A DNA stretch of 64,000 nucleotides from Polytrichum commune (taxonomy: Eukaryota > Streptophyta > Polytrichopsida > Polytrichales > Polytrichaceae). The first letter of the stretch is position 1, and every line of letters starts with the position of its first letter. Shown piece by piece: positions 57,448 through 64,000 of this stretch. Both the position numbers and the translations under genes were made by a program. The stretch covers positions 59,161,554 to 59,225,553 of the forward strand of contig OX485803.1 of NCBI GenBank assembly GCA_950295325.1. Direction: 5' to 3'. The notes below the pieces were generated by a model, which saw only the letters and a list, made by a program, of their open reading frames with translations, did no database searches and had not been told where the DNA came from.

Positions 57448-57790
57448 ACAAATTAATATAATTGCTACACAATACGCACACTCCATACTTATACATAAAC
57501 GAAGGCTAGAAAACCGACAAACTATAAATGACCTCCAAGACCCTCCATAATTAAAACCTCTCCACCTAAAGCAAACCCCCCCCCCACCAAACACCCCAAA
57601 CAAGACCCATGTATAAATAATCAACTACCGAAAGGTAACATTGATTACTAAATATAGTGTATACGTCCTGAAAGGGGCGAAGTAGTTTTACATCTAAAGC
57701 CAATGCTGTAAGGCATGGCCTAGGATGTTCTACGAACAGACACTTCATTCGCTCCGGCCTAGAGCAGAGGCCGGAGTTCTTCTTCTTCTA
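57448..57790 (+). other. LINE 3' UTR with terminal hairpin
   Basis: A perfect 9-bp stem CTCCGGCCT / AGGCCGGAG with a 7-base loop (57,752-57,776) is followed by TTCTTCTTCTTCT. A 3' stem-loop plus short tandem tail is the usual signal by which LINE reverse transcriptase recognises its RNA. A C-run lies at about 57,577. The exact 3' end and target duplication were not identified. Confidence 0.65.
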
Positions 57791-57999
57791 TACTTTGTAA
57801 GCCAAATTTTCAATAGAAGCCTTAGCTACTAGATTATAGACTTGTAGTGTATGGACTTTGTGTATTTTAAGTTGGATGCAAGCACATATGTTTAAAAACA
57901 ACAAAAATATTAATTAAAAACTAAAATTTGCAACAATTACAACATGTTAAAATACTTCATATCCTACACCATCTAAGTAACAATAGGGCGCAACCAAAT

Positions 58000-59760
58000 C
58001 AAGGTTATGCACTTTATAACCCCCAAATAAATACCCTCTTAGCAACTTCTGGTAGGACCCTGTGGGTAGGTTAACATTTTTTTTTTCATAGACATATAGT
58101 AGTTATAGATTATAGTTTTTTTTGATGTCATATAAAATTCAACACTTACATATTTAAGATCATAATTCACACATCAACACAACATGCACACAATTTAGCT
58201 TCCAAGTATACTCTACTCATTCCAAATTTTACACACATGGTGATAAAATGCTTGTGTTTAGAAATACATACAAATGCTTTCAAAATTTGTGTTAACAACA
58301 CATTTGCATACATGCATTTAACATTTGAATATTACAAATCAACATCAATCACAAAGTTAATTTGGGGGTTACACACTTGTTTATGGAGCAATTTGTGCCA
58401 TTATTCGCATTCAAGTGGTTAAATCCAAACAATAAGAGAGGACTTTGAAGAGATCACCATCTTCCTAGTTGGAAAGAGAGACCCATCTTTAGTGAATTGC
58501 ATACATGATTGGCTCCAATGAAAGGGGAGAACCGACCGCTAGTTACAAATGAAGCACTTGAGTTTGAGAAATAACTGGTTGAAGTTGAAAACTTCAAGAA
58601 AATTACTGATCTTGTAAAATAACATCAATTCAATTCGGTATTTTGCATTTGGTAGCATTGATGTTTTGGAGCTACCAATCTTGTAGCGTTGTGTTTGAGA
58701 AATAGCCGGTTGGACTTGGAAACACCAGAATTTTGACCGATTATGCCCAAAAATCTCATGGGACATTGATCGGCTCTAATGAAAACTTAATCACTAAACT
58801 AGACTACCAAAAAGCTCCAAAACAGATCCAAAACATAAACCATATCCAAACGAGAAAAGGTTCAAATTTCAAAACAACAATGCTACCACATGCAACTTGC
58901 TACAAAGGGTAAGGCATGATGGTCATCGAGTACAAAGTGTTCTCTTTCTGCAGTGAAGAAGTTCTTTCCTTCCTTCCGGATTAGATGGAATGACAACTTG
59001 TTTCACATCACTTAGATTAAATCACGGGGAAAACATGAGTATAGATCACATGTATTAAATCACAAAAGTATAGATCAAATAACTACAACTGTAATTGGCG
59101 TTACAAATCCATATTTATAGAATTCGGAGCTACATATCCTCCTCACACAATAAGTTCCTAAATCTTCAATTCCTACACTCCACAAGCAATCTTTAAAGCC
59201 TTTCAAAGGGGAAAAAAGGGAAGTACTTACAACCTAACCATGCCGCCACCTCACTAGTAGTCACAGCCTAACCACGGCATCACAACACACTCAAAACTTG
59301 CACACCCCTATGAGCTCACACACCTCTGCTAGCCACACAATGTATGAGAGAGATGGGGTGGAAATGAGCCCTCATTAGTTTCGTGGAGGTCATTTCTCTT
59401 TCCTTCATGATTTCCTTCTATGGATGAAATATTGAATGTTAGAATTGAAATTAGTCTCACTATTTGGGATGATGGGATATAGATCATTCTCATTAGGCAA
59501 ATAGCATGAGGTCTCCCTAAGGTGTGGGACCTTGATTTATATTATTTTCCCCCACTGATACCTATGGTATATTAGTTAAAAAAAAGATTCTCTAACATGA
59601 TCAAATTGTAAACATCTAATTTAATCATATCATGGAGTTAAATATATAACTTGGTCATTATTAGAAGGGCATGTTTTATACGTTGCAACTTTAAAGTGGA
59701 CCCTATATTTGTTCTCACATAGTTTGCGAAAATACGGGAGTGACCCCCCCCCCTCCCCCG
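58000..59760. mobile_element. G-run TIR element, copy C (left end missing)
   Basis: The right end GGGAGTGACCCCCCCCC (from 59,736) and subterminal blocks match copies A and B (CATGATCAAATTGTAAACAT, GGACCCTATATTTGTTCTCA). The left part starts inside the element with GGACCCTGTGGGTAGGTTAA and lacks the TCACTCCC end. The interior matches copy A (AATAGCCGGTTGGACTTGGA, GACCGATTATGCCC). No gene. Confidence 0.5.
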
Positions 59761-61564
59761 GTATTAGTTGCCCACCCCAGGAATTTACCAAGAGCATGTG
59801 ACCAACTTATTGTTTGTAATAGAAAGGCCATAACTTCAATTGTTTTGAAAGATTGTCGAAGCCTTCCTTTGCGACTGCACTACAATAAACCCATCAACAT
59901 AGAGTGACATGGTACTATGTTTCAACATCCTTCATTGTCTTGTGTGTATCTAATCCATGCAAGGTTTTTGTTGACACTGCAACAACAACTACATGTGTTC
60001 TTGGGTGATTTTGATCATAGACAGTTATCCAAATCATAGTTGGGTTGCAATTTCTTTGAATTGCATATCATAACAATCAATCATTTGTATTATACATTAT
60101 TTGCTATCTCACTTATGGCATGAAATTGTACTTTTAATCTTTCAAATGTTGGCCATGATCACATTTTTCAAATGCTCAAAATTCAAACAAGATGTAATAT
60201 ATAAGAAATGGCTTTGAAGGAAACAAAATGGAAATTAATATTGGTCACAACTTCATTTATTTTACTCAAATGGTTTACAAATGGTCCTTGCATCGCTTCC
60301 CTGGGTTTTCCAGACGATTTTGAAAACTCTTCAAAAACTTTACATTGATCACCTCTTTCCCAAGGTGATTAATATCAACATTTAAGTACCTTTTATTCCC
60401 TTTTTCACTTTCATTTATTTTCTCAAAAGGTTTACAAATGACCCTTGCAAAACTTCCTAGGGCTTTCCAAACAATTTTGAAAAAAATTTGAAAATTTGAA
60501 ATTAGTCATCTCCGTGCCGCGGTAACAAATATGAACATATGCGTACCTTTTCTTGTCTCACACATTTTAATTTTTAATTTTTTAGATTTTTGAATGGTTT
60601 ATGAGTGGCCATTGTTAGGCTTCCCATGGTTTTCCAAACAATTTTAAAAAATCTTCAAAAGATTGAAATTAGTCACCTCAGTGCCAGGGTGACTAATTGC
60701 AACACTTGCGTACCTTTAATTTTCTCTCATAATGTTTTTTTTTAAAATGATTTACAAATGGTTTTCAAAGTGATCTTGAAAATATTGATTTTAAAAAACA
60801 AATTGTGTGCTCAGTGGCAAGGATGCAAATATCAACATTTGGGTAACTTTGAAGATAGCTCAACATGCCTTTTATTTTTCTCAAACACTTTGTAAATGAT
60901 GTTGTCAAAACTCCCATATGGGCTCTTATGGCAAGGAGTTGTGCTTTACTAAGTAATTATCCAAAAGGCAGTATTAGGTTGTTTTGGAGGAGGTAATTAC
61001 AACTATCGGTGAAGGGGAAGATTTATGAAGGATAAATATAAGAGTGATGCTTGTAACCTTTAGGGTGACCGCAGAAGAAGTCACTGTGGTGGTTAGGATA
61101 TTGAACTAAGGGTTGCTTAGGCCACAAATCCTAGTACCTACTTATAAAGTGTAAAAGCGGGTGAGTAGTACAAGTGGTGAAGTTTTGCGGTATATGACCT
61201 TGCTAATGAATATAATAGTGTTGGTCCTTGGAATATTTTGTATTTGGGTTGGAAGAGTTTCCTAACTTGTTTTTGTTTGTGGTTTGCGGCTTGTCATTGT
61301 GTAAGCAATTAGTTCCAAGAAGTCTTGGAGAGACGAGACTTGTGTATGTCTTACCCTCATTTCCCCTAATAGCAAGAAGTATCTACCGCATTAGTGTTAG
61401 AGTTAAGAGGACTAAGTTAATCAACGCCTCAATATCACTGCCGCCTAGGGACCCACCCTCTATAGTATAGTGCATTAATCTTGGTCATTACAAACTAAGT
61501 TAAGAAGCTAGAAATAAATATGGTGGGTCAATAAGTGCAAAAGTGCTTAATTATAAGTTGGAGG
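59761..61564. other. Spacer containing a degenerate tandem repeat
   Basis: Apart from the repeat at 60,240-60,860, nothing recognised. A plus frame at 61,228-61,470 has no domain. Confidence 0.4.
60240..60860. repeat. Degenerate ~160-bp tandem repeat, four units
   Basis: Units share TTTACAAATGGTCCTTGC, CTTCCCTGGGTTTTCCA-ACAATTTTGAAAA, GAAATTAGTCACCTC and GCGTACCTTT. Anchors fall at about 60,271, 60,430, 60,598 and 60,750 (spacings of about 150-170). Strongly diverged from each other. Confidence 0.7.
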
Positions 61565-61923
61565 GTTATAATCAATGTTGGACCCGTATACATGTGAACG
61601 CATCGTATAAAAAAACTACCTGTGGGTATCAAAATTGTAATATCAATCAAATATTGATATTTTGGTGGGTATATCAAGATGAAATAATTTATGTATACCC
61701 GAGTTATTATTTGGGTCGATACCATTCTAAACCATATTTGATACTAGTACGATTTTACCTAGGCATGAAGGTCCTTGCATGGTATAAATACCCAAATGGT
61801 ATTAAAAACAAAAATGCAGTCAAATTTTCATACCCTATTGTTATCAAAAAAAGTGACATCCTCATTATAGAAACCTTCATGGTATTTAATAAAAATGATA
61901 CCAGTCCAACACTGGTTATAACA
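61565..61923. mobile_element. MITE with ~26-bp imperfect TIRs
   Basis: The left end GTTATAATCAATGTTGGACC and the right end, in reverse complement GTTATAACCAGTGTTGGACT, differ at a few positions. The open frame across it (61,543-61,935) is a by-product. Target duplication not fixed. Confidence 0.65.
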
Positions 61924-62286
61924 CTATTGATATAAGAGGGAGTGAATAAGAAGCTATATCATATAACTAGCTTAGAGATATGGTTGTAAGTAGGTCAAAT
62001 TATAAGGTAATACATTTATGAATTTTGACCAATATCAAGGGGTGGGCAGTACCAGTACAACCTTCAAGAACAATATCACTACACTAAATAAGATATTTAG
62101 TGTTTGATACACTAAATATCAATAACCCTATGAAAGTAAGTACCATTAAATGTAAACTCAAACACTAAATATCAACTAATATGGTAATATGTGGAAGTTA
62201 CATGTTTGAATTTAGTGTTAGTAAGGATATGATTTTTTTTTTTAACAATGATTAAACAAGAATTCTAGCATATCTTCTAACACTCA

Positions 62287-62541
62287 TTGTCCATTGTGGC
62301 TTATGTAGAGGTAGGGGAGTCTAGAATTTTCAAAAGTACACTTGTTAGTGAATTGAATGGCAATCCAACTTTATCTAAGGATCATTTGACTCGGATTAAA
62401 GCTCGCATATTATGTATAAAACCTAAACTCCTTATTGCTACAAATCATCATACTATGTTAAATCTTGGTTGTAATTATGGAACTTTTTTGAACACACTTG
62501 AAGCTAGAATTGTCAAAAACACCGTAGACCAAAAAAATTAG
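62287..62541 (+). CDS. Unknown 84-codon frame
   Basis: Reads MSIVAYVEVGESRIFKSTLV...IKARILCIKPKLLIA; the block SRIFKSTLVSELNGNPTLSK looks like a decayed protein segment rather than random translation, and the frame is followed by stops. No family recognised. It could be the remnant of an element or gene whose remainder is lost. Confidence 0.3.
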   Translation: MSIVAYVEVGESRIFKSTLVSELNGNPTLSKDHLTRIKARILCIKPKLLIATNHHTMLNLGCNYGTFLNTLEARIVKNTVDQKN

Positions 62542-62804
62542 GTTCAATTAATGTTTTGTTTGTTATGAGGGTTTATGAGATGCATAGAAAATATGGTAAT
62601 TGCTAGGTGGAGTATAGGGGTCCAATTGACTTGAAGTATCATCCATCAAACATAGAGATTTGGTTTATGTTGGTATAAAGAAAGAACCAACAATAAGTGG
62701 ACTTACAATCAAATATATCATTTGATGGTAGATTTGAAAACAATAAGTGCATTAACTTCTATGACATATACTGTAGACTTAAATGCTCGGTACTTCTAAT
62801 TTGG

Positions 62805-62861
62805 TTGTGTGTGTGTGTGTGTGTGTAAATGTAAATGTGTGTATATATATATATATATATA
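62805..62861. repeat. (TG)n and (TA)n microsatellites
   Basis: A TG run at about 62,805-62,826 and a TA run at about 62,841-62,861, separated by AAATGTAAATGTGTG. Confidence 0.95.
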
Positions 62862-63129
62862 ATTTATTTGAATGTTGAATCTAACGACAATGTTAAAAGT
62901 CATATCCAAACTCACATGCCAAGCTTGCACTTGTTGATTTCAAGAATAAAGTAAGACATTCATTGGCTTTCATCAACATGTTGTAGTAATTCATTGGAGT
63001 AGATTTAGTCATGAATGTGAGTGTGTTTAAAGGAGCTGCAATAATATTTTGCGGAGTGACTTCGTGTACTTGATTATTATAGTAATTTTTAGTGGCTCTT
63101 TGACTGATGAACGTTTGGCAAGTATTCAA

Positions 63130-64000
63130 ACGAACTGTCACGTGGCATGGTGTCAAACACCAAGCCACGTCTTGGTTAGTTAATTTATGGGCTAAATAAT
63201 CTTGTTGCTTAGTTTATAGACTAAACATTATGTTAGTATAACCTTCGGGGTAGGAACCTAGGTTGAAATGGTTGTTTATGAGTTGCTTTTGCCTTGTAGG
63301 ACCTTGCCACCCTTTGGAAGGTTCTCATCCCCTTGCCGTAGGACCCACTTAGGGTTGGGCTTGAGGGGTCAAGGCACGTTGATTCCCTCGGCCTAACATT
63401 CTTGCCGAGTCAAGTCTTGTCACGGGTAGATCACTCCATTGTCAAGTTGAACACCACGTGCGACCAAAAAAAACTTCTTTTGGTAAGTTGCACCACCAAA
63501 ATGGGTCAAAATTTTATCAATTTTTTTTCATGAGTAGATATACATAGTACCTATGACATAGTCAAAAGTGGTAACTAAATTTGATGATTTGTTTTTTTCA
63601 TAAAACATACCATTTCTAACTAGAATGACACAGAATTGAACTAAAACAATTACTAAAAAAATAAAGATGACTAAAAATTTCAAAAAAGTACACAAAAGAT
63701 ACTATCAATGGTTATGTATATGTAGAAAAAATATCATAAATTTTAAAATTATATATGGCATGTAATATAGGGGTAGCAAACTTTGTCCGCACGTGGTGTC
63801 AACTTGACAATGAAGTGACCTCCCCGTGAGTCTTGTAGTTGTGTGAGAGAGAGCTTATGGTGTAGGGTTTGCTTCAAGCATGAGGGATTGTCATTGAATA
63901 AAGCTTATTGCGTTCTGTTCATCTCCTTTTACACTCTTGAATTCTCCCTGTGAGGAGTGAGAGATAGCTTGCCTTGCATCAAGTGAGTTTTGAGAGATGT
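63130..64000 (+). other. Possible LTR, running off the right edge
   Basis: A TGTCACGTGG start, TGTCAAACACCAAGCCACG, then after the nested hAT-like element TTGAATAAAGCTTATTGCG and a CT-rich downstream tract resemble the U3-R-U5 order of Copia-type LTRs. The 3' border lies outside the window. Confidence 0.35.
63421..63828. mobile_element. hAT-like MITE (408 bp)
   Basis: Begins CACGGGTAGATCACTCC and ends AAGTGACCTCCCCGTG; the inverted repeat extends inward for about 46 bp (CATTGTCAAGTTGAACACCA). Flanked by a perfect 8-bp duplication AGTCTTGT (63,413-63,420 and 63,829-63,836). Its terminus shares CACGGGGAGGT with the right terminus of the 1,607-bp element at 47,249-48,855. No coding capacity. 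Confidence 0.9.

Larger units (their letters stand above)
43674..57790 (+). mobile_element. Large LINE with 2A-like peptide and apparent dual endonucleases (Dualen/RandI-like)
   Basis: A non-LTR retrotransposon: ORF1 with RRM-like and coiled-coil regions, ORF2 with 2A motif, APE endonuclease, reverse transcriptase, RNase H, CCHC finger and a C-terminal KPD...E segment, and a 3' hairpin followed by TTC repeats. It is interrupted by a solo LTR (44,446-45,930) and a hAT-like element (47,249-48,855). Without them and their duplicated targets the visible part is about 11 kb. The 5' end is unresolved and could include 42,611-43,492. A 3' fragment of the same family lies at 20.1 kb. The carrying of both APE and a C-terminal REL-like domain is known for Dualen of Chlamydomonas; placing this element there is inference. 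Confidence 0.8.

Noticed and set aside
61543-61935. 130-codon ORF
   Set aside because: It lies across a MITE, starting just outside its left TIR; no domain.

Overview
The window looks like a transposon-rich nuclear segment of a land plant. The evidence is a plant-type U4 spliceosomal RNA gene at 28.2 kb, Mutator-like elements with a GT-AG intron, Copia remnants, solo LTRs, MITEs and long AT-rich spacers. No intact single-copy host protein gene was recognised. The transposase type and the LINE type fit a seed-free plant (fern, lycophyte or bryophyte) better than a flowering plant, but that is inference. No plastid, mitochondrial or bacterial segment was recognised.

Layout. 1-9,590: a Mutator-like element (MULE 1) whose left end lies outside the window. 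It has two divergent genes: a SWIM-type transposase on the + strand, and on the - strand a multi-exon accessory gene ('gene B') with a GNHR motif like that of ParB/sulfiredoxin-fold proteins. The first intron of gene B contains a 360-bp tandem array. 10.2-13.9 kb: a decayed Copia element whose gag is split by a 1.1-kb solo LTR. 14.1-15.1 kb: a second solo LTR with 5-bp target duplications. 17.0-19.9 kb: a TIR element ending in G-runs, with a foldback element and a Harbinger-like MITE inside it. 20.1-20.4 kb: a fragment of the same kind of LINE found at 43-58 kb. 21.8 kb: a MITE. 22.4-29.5 kb: mostly unrecognised sequence with two local duplications and the U4 gene. 29.8-31.7 kb: a second G-run TIR element carrying a 186-codon ORF.

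32,848-39,110: a complete MULE 2, bounded by terminal inverted repeats and a perfect 9-bp target duplication. It carries a diverged copy of gene B, a 5'-truncated transposase and repeated GGCCGTTRACGGCC palindromes between them. 43.7-57.8 kb: a large LINE. Its ORF1 is about 1,040 codons and is split by a 1,485-bp solo LTR and a 1,607-bp hAT-like element; both leave exact target duplications that restore the frame. ORF2 reads 2A-like peptide, APE endonuclease, reverse transcriptase, RNase H, CCHC finger and a C-terminal KPD...E nuclease-like segment, which resembles the dual-endonuclease (Dualen/RandI) plan known from green algae. 58.0-59.8 kb: a third G-run TIR element. 60.2-60.9 kb: a degenerate ~160-bp tandem repeat. 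61.6 kb: a MITE. 63.4-63.8 kb: a small hAT-like element sharing termini with the one inside the LINE.

The protein-coding elements are all inactivated. In the MULEs and the LINE many of the in-frame stops replace expected tryptophan codons (TGG to TGA or TAG), as cytosine deamination of silenced DNA would produce. The two candidates for something undescribed are the MULE gene B system and the 2A-bearing, apparently dual-endonuclease LINE.
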